Below, piece after piece: positions 1 through 6,535 of a DNA stretch of 9,135 nucleotides. The stretch comes from Phycisphaerales bacterium UBA4658 (lineage in GTDB: Bacteria > Planctomycetota > Phycisphaerae > Phycisphaerales > UBA1924): contig DHLW01000055.1 of the NCBI GenBank assembly GCA_002405485.1, positions 1 to 9,135 on the forward strand, in the 5' to 3' direction. Under the pieces are notes generated by a model, which was not told where the DNA came from, did not search any database, and worked only from the letters and a program-made list of their open reading frames with translations. The number at the start of each line of letters is the position of its first letter. Within the stretch, counting starts at the first letter, position 1. A program made the translations under genes and the position numbers.

Positions 1-345
1 TACTGGACCGACGACGGCAGCGTCGCCGCGCTCCGCTACGGCAACTGGAAGATCACCTTCCTCATGCAGGAGGCCGAGGGCCTCAAGGTGTGGCAGCGTC
101 CGTTCGTCGAGCTCCGCGCCCCGATGATCACCAACCTGCGCATGGACCCCTTCGAGCGCGCCGAGGAGGAGAACGCCATCGGCTACCAGCGGTGGTACCT
201 CGACCGCATGTTCCTCATCTCGCCTGCGGCCGGCTACGTCGGCCAGTGGCTCCAGAGCTTCAAGGAGTTCCCCCCTCGCCAGAAGCCCGGCAGCTTCAAC
301 CTCGAGCGGGTGATGGAGGCGGTGACCAAGCCGCACGGGCGGTAA
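1..345 (+). CDS. Arylsulfatase, C-terminal part (5' end outside window)
   Basis: This is the last 114 residues of a sulfatase (sulfatase/alkaline phosphatase superfamily), which hydrolyses sulfate esters, normally in the periplasm or outside the cell. The frame is open from base 1 to a TAA stop. Its start reads Y-W-T-D-D-G-x-x-A-A-L-R-Y-G-x-W-K, and it continues with F-x-x-L-R-A-P, N-L-R-x-D-P-F-E-R-A and, near the end, V-G-Q-W-L-Q-S-F-K-E-F-P-P-R-Q-K-P-G-S-F. I recognise this as the C-terminal region of the roughly 500-600 residue bacterial arylsulfatases. The catalytic half with the formylglycine motif is outside the window, so activity cannot be judged. It belongs to a different, shorter subfamily than the large sulfatase downstream. 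A 123-base gap separates it from the next gene. Family assignment is confident; the substrate is unknown. Confidence 0.9.
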   Translation, partial: YWTDDGSVAALRYGNWKITFLMQEAEGLKVWQRPFVELRAPMITNLRMDPFERAEEENAIGYQRWYLDRMFLISPAAGYVGQWLQSFKEFPPRQKPGSFNLERVMEAVTKPHGR

Positions 346-372
346 AGCACGATAACACACCAACTCGCTCCG

Positions 373-397
373 CCGCCCAAAGGCGACGGGGCGGTTT
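373..397 (+). terminator. Possible Rho-independent terminator after the first sulfatase
   Basis: CCGCCC (373-378) and GGGCGG (389-394) are inverted repeats that can form a 6-bp GC stem with a 10-base loop, followed by TTT. It lies about 30 bases after the sulfatase stop codon. The T-run is very short and the surrounding DNA is GC-rich, so this is only a candidate. If real, it would separate the first sulfatase from the genes that follow. Confidence 0.3.
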
Positions 398-468
398 CAC
401 AGACTGCATCTCACCTGCCTCGGCATCTCACCCGCCTCACCGCGTGCATAGAGAAGAAGGAACGGATC

Positions 469-1392
469 ATGAGTGCTCGCTGCGAGCGATGTGCAATCGC
501 CATTGTCTTTTTGGGTGCGATGGCCGCGTCAGCGGTCTATGGGCAAGGTGCCCCCGCTCACGACTTGCGGTTGGGCGCAACCCAACTATCGCTCAGGCTC
601 TCATACCAGCCCGACGAACCTGAGTCGACCATCCGGACAGCGGTCTCCGATGGAGCGGGGGTGGCAGAAGACGCCGAGGCACTGGCCAAGAAACTCTCGA
701 ACCCTGTTGCCTCGCTGATCAGCGTTCCCTTTCAGTTCAACTATGACACCTGGTATGGCCCCAAAGATGCCGGGCGCGCTGTGGTCAACATTCAGCCCGT
801 CATTCCCTTCTCGATCAGCGAAGACTGGAACCTCATCGTCCGCACGATCGTCCCCATCATCTACCAGGGCTCGCTCGCTGACTCCGTCAACAGCGAGTTT
901 GGGCTCGGCGATACGGTGCAAAGCTTCTTCTTCTCACCAAAGGAGCCCGTGGGAGGCTGGATTCTCGCCGCGGGTCCCGTGGCCCTCTGGCCCACCGGCA
1001 CCGAGCCGGCAATCCGCTCCGAGCAGTTCGGCCTCGGACCAACCGTCCTCGCTTTGCGTCAAGACCACGGCTGGACCTACGGCATGCTCGCCAACCACCT
1101 CTGGGGCGTCACCGAGAGCGACGACCATCCCGACGTGAACGCCACCTTTCTGCAACCCTTCGTCAGCTACACCTGGCCGACCGCCACGACTCTGGCGCTC
1201 AATACCGAGTCGACGTACGACTGGACCCGTGGGTACTGGACGGTGCCGATCAACCTGTCGGTCAGTCAACTCGTGAAGTTCGGCACACAGCCCGTTCAGT
1301 TTTCGCTGGGCGGCCGTTACTACGCAGAATCGCCCGAGAGCGGACCGGAGTGGGGAGTCCGTTTCGCTGTCACGTTCCTGTTTCCCTTCTGA
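469..1392 (+). CDS. Outer-membrane beta-barrel protein, 'transporter/neuromedin U-like' family
   Basis: A 307-residue exported protein, probably an outer-membrane barrel. Residues 1-26 form a signal peptide (basic start, hydrophobic A-I-A-I-V-F-L-G-A-M-A-A, probable cleavage near V-Y-G-Q). The stretch A-L-A-K-K-L-S-N-P-V-A-S-L-I-S-V-P-F-Q (about 71-89), then N-I-Q-P-V-I-P (107-113), F-G-L-G-D-T-V-Q-S (144-152) and N-T-E-S-T-Y-D-W (245-252), is the pattern I know from roughly 300-residue proteins that databases label 'transporter' or, misleadingly, 'neuromedin U'. The protein ends in L-F-P-F; a terminal aromatic residue is typical of BAM-inserted barrels, and alternating polar/hydrophobic strands are visible throughout. 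An AGAAGG ribosome site (455-460) lies 8 bases before the ATG. Residues 31-70 are a variable, non-barrel-like stretch. No transported substrate has been established for the family; its place between two sulfatases suggests uptake or release of a sulfated compound or its product. Confidence 0.8.
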   Translation: MSARCERCAIAIVFLGAMAASAVYGQGAPAHDLRLGATQLSLRLSYQPDEPESTIRTAVSDGAGVAEDAEALAKKLSNPVASLISVPFQFNYDTWYGPKDAGRAVVNIQPVIPFSISEDWNLIVRTIVPIIYQGSLADSVNSEFGLGDTVQSFFFSPKEPVGGWILAAGPVALWPTGTEPAIRSEQFGLGPTVLALRQDHGWTYGMLANHLWGVTESDDHPDVNATFLQPFVSYTWPTATTLALNTESTYDWTRGYWTVPINLSVSQLVKFGTQPVQFSLGGRYYAESPESGPEWGVRFAVTFLFPF

Positions 1393-1578
1393 GTGCCTGT
1401 TTCGTGTGCCACGCGAACGCCTACGATCTGAAACGCAAGGGATGACAAGCGGTCGCCCCAACGTCCGGCATGCCAAGTAGTCGCCGCCTCGCTCGCAAAC
1501 GACAAAGTCCATCTGGTGATGCTCCTTTGCCTCCGCCGGACCGCCATTCACCGTCAATTACCTTCGAAGGGATCCGCA
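1393..1578 (+). other. Intergenic region before the large sulfatase
   Basis: This is a 186-base gap. The sulfatase frame is open upstream to an ATG at 1516, but that extension (about 21 residues with several Arg and Gln) would bury the signal peptide. I found no clear -35/-10 pair and no strong terminator. A weak stem (TTCGTG with CACG-CG-AA, around 1400-1420) lacks a T-run. Confidence 0.4.
1566..1571 (+). promoter_or_regulatory. Ribosome-binding site that fixes the sulfatase start
   Basis: GAAGGG sits 7 bases before the ATG at 1579. It supports this ATG over the ATG codons at 1516 and 1519, because the signal peptide then begins at the N-terminus. Confidence 0.6.
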
Positions 1579-3918
1579 ATGCATCTTGTTCGCTTCTCGG
1601 TATTCGTCGCAGTTGGCATCCTGCTCACATGCCTTTCCGCCGCGGCGGTCGCCCAAGATGTTCTGCCCCGACCCCAGCAGCCGTTCAAGGGCACCATCAA
1701 CCTCCGCGCCAAAGAGTCGATTCCCGACTTTCCCCAGCCTGTGCAGGCTCCCAAGGGCGCGCCAAACATTCTGCTAATCCTGCTCGACGATGTCGGGTTC
1801 GGCGCGACCAGCACATTCGGCGGCCCCTGCAATACTCCGACGTTCCAGATGCTGGCCGACAACGGCCTCAAGTTCAATCAGTTCCACACCACCGCCCTGT
1901 GCAGCCCGACCCGAGCCGCACTGATCACCGGTCGCAATCACCATTCCGCGCATACCGGTGTCATCACCGAAGCCGCCACCGGCTTCCCCGGCTACGACTC
2001 GGTGATGCTCAAGGACACCGCGACCGTCGCGGAGGTGCTCAAGCAGAACGGCTACGGCACCGCATGGTTCGGCAAGAACCACAACATCCCCGACTGGCAG
2101 TCCAGTCAGGCCGGACCGTTTGACCTCTGGCCGACCGGCCTGGGCTTTGAATACTTCTACGGCTTCATCGGTGGCGACACCAACCAGTGGCGGCCCAACG
2201 TCATCGAAGGAACCAAACCGATCGAGCCCAACCTTGGCAATCCCGATTACAACTTCGACTATGACATGGCCGACCAGGCGATCAAGTGGATCGCCATGCA
2301 AAAAGCGATGTCGCCCGACAAGCCTTTCTTCTGTTACTACGCGCCCGGTGCAACCCACGCCCCGCACCATCCCAAGCCCGAATGGGTCGCCAAGTACAAG
2401 GGCAAGTTCGATCAGGGATGGGACAAGCTCCGCGAAGAAACATTCGCGCGACAGAAGCAACTGGGCGTAATCCCAGCAAACACCAAGCTCAATCCACTCG
2501 CGCCGGGCCTGGTCGCGTGGGACACACTCTCTGCCGAGCAGAAGAAGGTCTACGCCCGCTTCATGGAGGTGTACGCGGGGTTCCTCGAGCAGACTGATTT
2601 CAACGTGGGTCGAGTCATCGACTCCATTCGCGAAACCGGCCAACTCGACAACACCATCATCATCTATATCGCGGGCGACAACGGTGCCAGCGCCGAAGGC
2701 AGCCTCCAGGGCCTGCTCAACGAAATGACCTTTTTCAACGGCGTGCCGGAGAACCTCAAGGACGTGCTTGCTCGCGTGGATGAGATCGGAACCTGGAAGA
2801 CCTACAACCACTATCCCGCCGCGTGGGCCCATGCCATGTGCACGCCCTTCCAATGGACCAAGCAGGTCGCCAGCCACTACGGCGGCACCCGCAACGGCAT
2901 GGTGATCTCTTAGCCCAAGGGAATCCCCGCGCGGGGCGAACTGCGGACCCAATGGCACCATGTCATCGACATCGTGCCGACGATCTACGAAGCCACCGGC
3001 ATCACGTTCCCCGCCTCGGTCAACGGCGTGACCCAGAAGCCGATCGAGGGCGTGAGCATGGTCTATTCATTCAAGGACGCCAAGGCCAAGGACCGCCACA
3101 CCAAGCAGTACTTCGAGCTACTCGCGAATCGAGCGATCTACTCCGATGGATGGGTCGCGAGCACCACGCCGGTTGCTTCGCCCTGGGACGCGGCTGGCTC
3201 GACCGCAGACGAGATCACCGGGTACAAGTGGGAACTGTACGACACGTCCGCGGACTTTTCTCAGGCGAACGATCTCGCCGCGTCGATGCCCGATAAGCTG
3301 AAGGACATGCAGTTGCTCTTCTACGCGGAAGCGGCAAAGTACAACGTTCTGCCTATCGACAACAGCAAGACCGCTCGACTCGATACGGCCATCCGCCCCA
3401 GCCTCACTCGCGGCCGCAATTCCTTCACCTATCGAGAGGGAATGGTCCGCATCCCCGAAGGCACCGCACCGGACACGAAGAACAAGTCGTGGTCCATCAC
3501 CGCCGAGGTAGACGTGAAGGCCGATACATCCGGCATCATCGTGACTCAGGGCGGACTCTTCGGTGGTTGGGCACTCTCGCTCGACCAGGGCAAGCCGGTC
3601 TTCCACTACAACTTCGTCGACGTGGCCCACTACAACATCGCCGCGACCAATGCCATCGCGCCCGGCAAGCAGACCATCACCATGGCCTTCACGTACGACG
3701 GCGGGGGCATCGGCAAGGGCGGCACGGCCACGATCCTCGTGGGCGGCAATGAAGTCGCCAATGGGCGCATCGAACGCACCATCCCGATCCGCGTCGCGCT
3801 CGACGAAGGCTTGGATATTGGAGAAGATACCGGAACGCCTGTGAATACCTCGTACGACGTACCCAACAAGTTCACGGGCGAGATCGAGAAGGTCACGATT
3901 CAACTCGGTGCCAAGTAA
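1579..3918 (+). pseudogene. Large AtsA-type arylsulfatase interrupted by an in-frame TAG
   Basis: A sulfatase reading frame of 779 codons plus a TAA stop, broken only by a TAG at codon 445. The same frame continues on both sides with family-like sequence, so this is one gene. Residues 1-26 are a signal peptide (cleavage near A-V-A-Q), predicting a periplasmic or secreted enzyme. The expected active-site residues are present: D70-D71 (metal), C108-S-P-T-R112 (the C-x-P-x-R formylglycine motif), K166-x-H168, H260, D367-N368-G and K428. The break falls in G-G-T-R-N-G-M-V-I-S-[TAG]-P-K-G-I-P, where the family has Trp. After it come D-I-V-P-T-I-Y-E-A-T-G-I, the rest of the catalytic fold, and a beta-rich, probably lectin-like C-terminal domain (about 637-779). 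The full length matches the roughly 780-residue class that includes mycobacterial AtsA. A product stopped at 444 would keep the metal ligands but lose part of the core sheet and the whole C-terminal domain, so it is probably inactive. The downstream half has only a GTG (2974) with no ribosome site. Readings: recent nonsense mutation, sequencing error, or readthrough; the first two are most likely. Confidence 0.85.
2911..2913 (+). other. In-frame amber codon replacing conserved Trp
   Basis: TAG stands at codon 445 of the large sulfatase, where TGG (Trp) is expected from the family motif N-G-M-V-x-S-W-P. One G-to-A change at 2912 explains it. The downstream frame is intact for 334 more codons, with no other stop or frameshift. 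Confidence 0.9.
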
Positions 3919-3934
3919 CTCAAGGAAACCTCAC

Positions 3935-3939
3935 AGGAG
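3935..3939 (+). promoter_or_regulatory. Ribosome-binding site of the second barrel gene
   Basis: AGGAG lies 8 bases before the ATG at 3948, inside the 29-base gap after the sulfatase stop. The tight spacing suggests that sulfatase and barrel share a transcript, so the amber codon upstream could have polar effects. Confidence 0.65.
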
Positions 3940-3947
3940 TACATTCC

Positions 3948-4823
3948 ATGCGCTGCAATCTCAACATCTACCTGCCCGTCGCTTTGCTTGGAGCGACCGC
4001 GCCCTTGTGCTTTGCTCAGTCCGAGCAGCCACATCCAACCGAACCTCCCGCCCCGTCCGCCTCCTCGCAGGATCCCGCGCACGCCGCGCCGCAATCCAAC
4101 ACTTCGGAACTTCCCGATCTCGACGACGGCTGGCGCTTCAAGCTCGCGCCCTACCTCTGGATTCCCGCCCAGGACGGCGACATCACCGTCAGGGGCAATT
4201 CGGCCCCCGTCGACCTTTCCGTCGCCGACACCTTCGACACCGTCACGGACAACTTCAACTTCGGCCTCACACTGCGAGGCGAGGCGACTCGAAAGGAATG
4301 GTCCATCCTCGCCGACATCATGTACCTGAGCCTCGAGGTCGACGATATTCCCCTCCCGTCCGGCCCCGCATCCGTTCGGCAGGACCAGGGCATCTTCGAG
4401 TTCGCCGCGGCCTACGAGGTTTCCAACGGTTCTTCCTCGAACGAATCGGGCGAGTTCCCGAAGTTCAGATTCGCTCCGCTTGCTGGCGTCCGCATCCACT
4501 ACCTCTCGCTCGAACTGGAGCCGTCAGGAGCCGCGGAAGTCTCGCGCGACAAGGCCTGGGTCGATGCGTTCGTCGGCTTCCGGACCAGCGTGTCGTTCAC
4601 CGATTCCTTTTCAGTTTTCGCTCGTGCCGATGTCGGTGCGGGCGGCTCAGATTTCACCTGGAATGCCCTCGCGGGCCTTGAGTACCGGTTCAACTCCTGG
4701 GGTTCGCTGCTCGCCGGGTATCGCGGCCTCGACATCGATTACAGCGATGGCTCAGGCGCCGACGCGTTCTCGTACGACATGCTCCTGCATGGTCCATTTA
4801 TTGCAATAACAGTGCGCTTCTAG
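3948..4823 (+). CDS. Outer-membrane beta-barrel protein of unknown function
   Basis: A 291-residue exported protein. Residues 1-24 are a signal peptide (hydrophobic L-P-V-A-L-L-G-A-T-A-P-L, cleavage near C-F-A-Q). Residues 25-55 form a Pro/Ala/Ser/Gln-rich linker in the periplasm. The barrel starts at about residue 62 with W-R-F-K-L-A-P-Y-L-W-I-P and continues with D-G-D-I-T-V-R-G, a strand around W-S-I-L-A-D-I-M-Y-L-S-L and, near the end, L-E-Y-R-F and L-L-A-G-Y-R-G-L-D-I-D-Y. Similar proteins with W-R-F-x-x-x-P-Y-L-W and D-G-D occur widely in Gram-negative bacteria as 'hypothetical' or 'outer membrane beta-barrel' proteins, probably with 8-12 strands. The sequence ends in I-T-V-R-F followed by TAG; the terminal Phe is the classic barrel end, so this TAG is a genuine stop. 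It lies 29 bases after the sulfatase and 48 bases before the HAD gene, so the three probably form an operon. The function is not known. Confidence 0.75.
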   Translation: MRCNLNIYLPVALLGATAPLCFAQSEQPHPTEPPAPSASSQDPAHAAPQSNTSELPDLDDGWRFKLAPYLWIPAQDGDITVRGNSAPVDLSVADTFDTVTDNFNFGLTLRGEATRKEWSILADIMYLSLEVDDIPLPSGPASVRQDQGIFEFAAAYEVSNGSSSNESGEFPKFRFAPLAGVRIHYLSLELEPSGAAEVSRDKAWVDAFVGFRTSVSFTDSFSVFARADVGAGGSDFTWNALAGLEYRFNSWGSLLAGYRGLDIDYSDGSGADAFSYDMLLHGPFIAITVRF

Positions 4824-4857
4824 CCGCCAGCACTCTTCACGAACTGTAATCACACTT

Positions 4858-4862
4858 GGAGG
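4858..4862 (+). promoter_or_regulatory. Ribosome-binding site of the HAD lipoprotein gene
   Basis: GGAGG lies 9 bases before the ATG at 4872. It is the strongest Shine-Dalgarno match in the window and confirms independent initiation of this gene. Confidence 0.7.
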
Positions 4863-4871
4863 ACGAACCAT

Positions 4872-5930
4872 ATGAACACGAACCGCCATCTCCTGCTTTG
4901 GTTCGCCATGATGAGTATCAGCGCGGCGCTCGGCGGTTGCAGCAACCAGCGATCCGGTTATGCCGGATCTTCGCTCTCCTCGCCGACGCAGGCACATGCC
5001 GCCGCGCTCGCGTCATGGAACGACTCTCCTGCCAAGCGTTCAATCACCGCCTTCGTCGCGCGAGTCACCAATCCACAATCGCCCGATTTCGTCCCGCCAG
5101 CGGAACGTATCGCCGTCTTCGACAACGATGGCACGCTCTGGGCCGAGCAGCCGATGTATTTTCAGTTCATGTTTGCGATGGACCGCGTCAAGGCGCTCGC
5201 TCCGAACCACCCCGAGTGGGAGGAGAAGGAGCCGTTCGCCTCTCTGCTGAAGGGTGACCTGAAGAGCGCGCTGGCGGGCGGCGAGAAGGCAATGATCGAG
5301 ATCATCGCGGCGACACATTTCGGGATGACCACGGAGGAGTTTGATACGGTCGTGAAGGATTGGATCGGCACGGCGAAGCATCCCAAAACCAGCAAACTCT
5401 ACACCGAGATGGTCTACCAGCCGATGCTTGAACTGTTGTCCCACCTGCGGGAGAACGGATTCAAATTATTCATTGTGTCCGGTGGAGGAATCGAGTTCAT
5501 GCGTCCCTGGAGCGAGAGGGTGTACGGCATTCCGCCCGAACAGGTCATTGGTTCCAGCGGCAAGACGAAGTTCGAAATACGGGACGGCAAGCCGGTGCTG
5601 GTGAAGTTGCCCGAGATCAACTTCATCGATGACAAGGAAGGCAAGCCCGTGGGCATCAACCAGCACATCGGCCGCCGCCCGATCGCGGCCTTCGGCAACT
5701 CCGACGGCGACCTCGCGATGCTCCAGTGGACTGCGGGACGCGCTGGCCCCAATCTTTGCGTGTTCATCCATCACACCGACGCGGACAGAGAGTGGGCATA
5801 TGACCGGGCCTCGCCGGTCGGGAAACTGGACAAGGCGCTCGATGAAGCGATCCGGCGCGAGTGGACGATCGTGAGCATGAAAGACGACTGGGCACAGGTC
5901 TTCCCAGTCAGGAAGAAGGATGATCGTTGA
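4872..5930 (+). CDS. HAD-superfamily phosphatase-like lipoprotein
   Basis: A 352-residue haloacid dehalogenase superfamily hydrolase, probably a phosphomonoesterase that uses an aspartyl-phosphate intermediate and Mg2+. The N-terminus is a lipoprotein signal: a hydrophobic stretch ending in L20-G-G-C23, so Cys23 should be lipidated and the enzyme should face the periplasm or sit on the outer membrane. The HAD motifs are complete: motif I D84-N-D86-G-T (nucleophile and acid/base Asp), motif II S203 in F-I-V-S-G-G-G, a motif III Lys region around S-S-G-K-T-K, and motif IV G-N-S-D278-G-D280. The roughly 115 residues between motifs I and II form a helical cap of the kind seen in phosphoserine-phosphatase-like (C1-cap) enzymes. 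Many HAD enzymes are cytosolic, so the lipoprotein signal is notable. Proteins of this type are usually annotated only as 'haloacid dehalogenase-like hydrolase'. It is probably the last gene of the operon containing the large sulfatase and the barrel. The substrate is unknown. Confidence 0.85.
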   Translation: MNTNRHLLLWFAMMSISAALGGCSNQRSGYAGSSLSSPTQAHAAALASWNDSPAKRSITAFVARVTNPQSPDFVPPAERIAVFDNDGTLWAEQPMYFQFMFAMDRVKALAPNHPEWEEKEPFASLLKGDLKSALAGGEKAMIEIIAATHFGMTTEEFDTVVKDWIGTAKHPKTSKLYTEMVYQPMLELLSHLRENGFKLFIVSGGGIEFMRPWSERVYGIPPEQVIGSSGKTKFEIRDGKPVLVKLPEINFIDDKEGKPVGINQHIGRRPIAAFGNSDGDLAMLQWTAGRAGPNLCVFIHHTDADREWAYDRASPVGKLDKALDEAIRREWTIVSMKDDWAQVFPVRKKDDR

Positions 5931-5974
5931 GAAACGACAACCCCCGAGTCTTGCGACACGGTGGCTATGCGAAT

Positions 5975-6025
5975 AGAGGGCGAGGGGTGGTCTGACAGCG
6001 TCGATTCCAGAGCCCCGGAGACACG
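5975..6025 (+). repeat. Imperfect direct repeat, copy A (51 bases)
   Basis: This copy matches 6257-6307 at 41 of 51 positions without gaps, by hand alignment. The 16 bases at its right end (GAGCCCCGGAGACACG, 6010-6025) are identical in both copies, and the left end shares AGAGGGCG. The two copies start 282 bases apart. It lies outside any supported gene. It could be a dispersed intergenic repeat or a duplicated regulatory segment. Confidence 0.65.
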
Positions 6026-6256
6026 ACGCCCGGATGTCGAAACCTGGTGAGGTGCAGGGCGTTTCCCGGTTATGCCTGCGCAACGCGAGGCCGGGTGGCG
6101 GCGCTGCCGAGACGGAAAGAGAGAATCTTCGCGCGATCGCACGATTTTCCGGGCAGCACGCCGAACGGCCGCATAGGTGACAGGTAGAGAACCCGTGCCT
6201 TCCGACCCCCCTTGGCGCGACACGCCCCACGGTTGGTCGTCAGACCATCCATGCTG

Positions 6257-6307
6257 AGAGGGCGCGGGGCGGTGTGACAAATCCCATCCCGGAGCCCCGG
6301 AGACACG
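6257..6307 (+). repeat. Imperfect direct repeat, copy B (51 bases)
   Basis: Partner of the copy at 5975-6025, in the same orientation and with the identical 16-base right end at 6292-6307. The conserved core is AGAGGGCG-x-GGGG at the left and the 16-mer at the right. The middle (about 6276-6291) is the more diverged part. Confidence 0.65.
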
Positions 6308-6370
6308 GAGCGGGACTACGGCCCACCGGCAGGTTCAGTGTCTCGAAGGCGTGCCTAGGGACAGATCCGG

Positions 6371-6376
6371 TACACT
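6371..6376 (+). promoter_or_regulatory. Possible -10 element (TACACT)
   Basis: TACACT ends 9 bases before the ATG of the kinase-like remnant, a spacing that would give a nearly leaderless message. No good -35 hexamer is visible 16-18 bases upstream, so the call is weak. If real, it would drive the remnant and the amidase-DUF1254 gene just after it. Confidence 0.2.
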
Positions 6377-6385
6377 CCCTGCTCC

Positions 6386-6535
6386 ATGCTCCCCGCAGCC
6401 ATCGGCCCATTCAAGATCGAACGCGAACTCGGCCGCGGCGGCAGAGAGAAGGCCATCTTCGCCCGACGGGTTTGGCGCGACGGTGGCACCGTTTTGTGGA
6501 ACCCACACGAACTCTCATCTCGAGGACAACCGTGA
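6386..6535 (+). pseudogene. Remnant of a Ser/Thr protein kinase N-terminus (49 codons)
   Basis: The frame begins MLPAAIGPFKIERELGRGG, which is very like the start of bacterial Hanks-type Ser/Thr kinases of planctomycetes and related groups (I-G-x-Y/F-x-I-x-R-E-L-G-R-G-G-M-G-V-V-Y-x-A-R). After the glycine-rich loop the likeness fades: where M-G-V-V-Y-L-A-R would follow, the frame reads R-E-K-A-I-F-A-R, with Ala-Arg at the right distance, and then unrelated residues to a TGA at 6533-6535. The whole catalytic domain is missing, so it cannot be an active kinase. The TGA overlaps the GTG start of the next gene (GTGA, 6532-6535), an arrangement typical of translational coupling. It may be simple debris, or a captured promoter and start region now serving as a leader. 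No good ribosome site precedes the ATG. The match is by recognition only, over about 14 residues. Confidence 0.5.
6522..6526 (+). promoter_or_regulatory. Ribosome-binding site that selects the GTG start
   Basis: GAGGA lies 5 bases before the GTG at 6532. It supports this GTG over the in-frame GTG at 6274, which has no good site and would place 86 extra residues before the signal peptide. Confidence 0.6.

Larger units (their letters stand above)
5931..6385 (+). other. Intergenic region with degenerate repeats and no intact gene
   Basis: I see no convincing protein gene or RNA gene here on either strand. The open frames on the minus strand are Arg/Pro/Ser-rich, overlap one another and show no domain pattern or ribosome site. 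The region holds an imperfect direct repeat (entered separately). There is no clear terminator with a T-run after the HAD gene. It probably contains the promoter for the downstream fusion gene, or for the kinase gene whose start is left at its end, as well as decayed sequence. Confidence 0.5.

Noticed and set aside
1516..1578. Upstream ATG codons for the large sulfatase
   Set aside because: The signal peptide starts at 1579 behind a GAAGGG site; the earlier residues do not look like part of an export signal.
2911..2913. TAG read as pyrrolysine
   Set aside because: The family residue is Trp, not a position known for pyrrolysine, and another gene in the window uses TAG as a normal stop.
1774..2961. 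395-codon open frame on the minus strand across the large sulfatase
   Set aside because: It is antisense to a clearly recognised sulfatase in GC-rich DNA, is rich in Gly/Val/Arg without a domain pattern, and mirrors the sulfatase codon periodicity.
2974..3918. Separate gene starting at GTG 2974
   Set aside because: It is the in-frame continuation of the sulfatase after the TAG; no ribosome site precedes the GTG and the sequence is mid-domain.
4821..4871. Readthrough of TAG 4821 into the HAD gene, which is in the same frame with no stop between
   Set aside because: The barrel ends correctly in Phe at the TAG, and the HAD gene has its own strong GGAGG site and lipoprotein signal. The open 16-codon spacer is probably chance in GC-rich DNA.
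5931..6385. CRISPR array, tRNA or insertion sequence in the long gap
   Set aside because: There are only two diverged repeat copies far apart, no regular spacers, no cloverleaf, no transposase and no terminal inverted repeats that I can find.
6274..6531. N-terminal extension of the fusion gene from GTG 6274
   Set aside because: It would put 86 Arg/Pro-rich residues before a clear signal peptide, and the GTG at 6532 has its own ribosome site.
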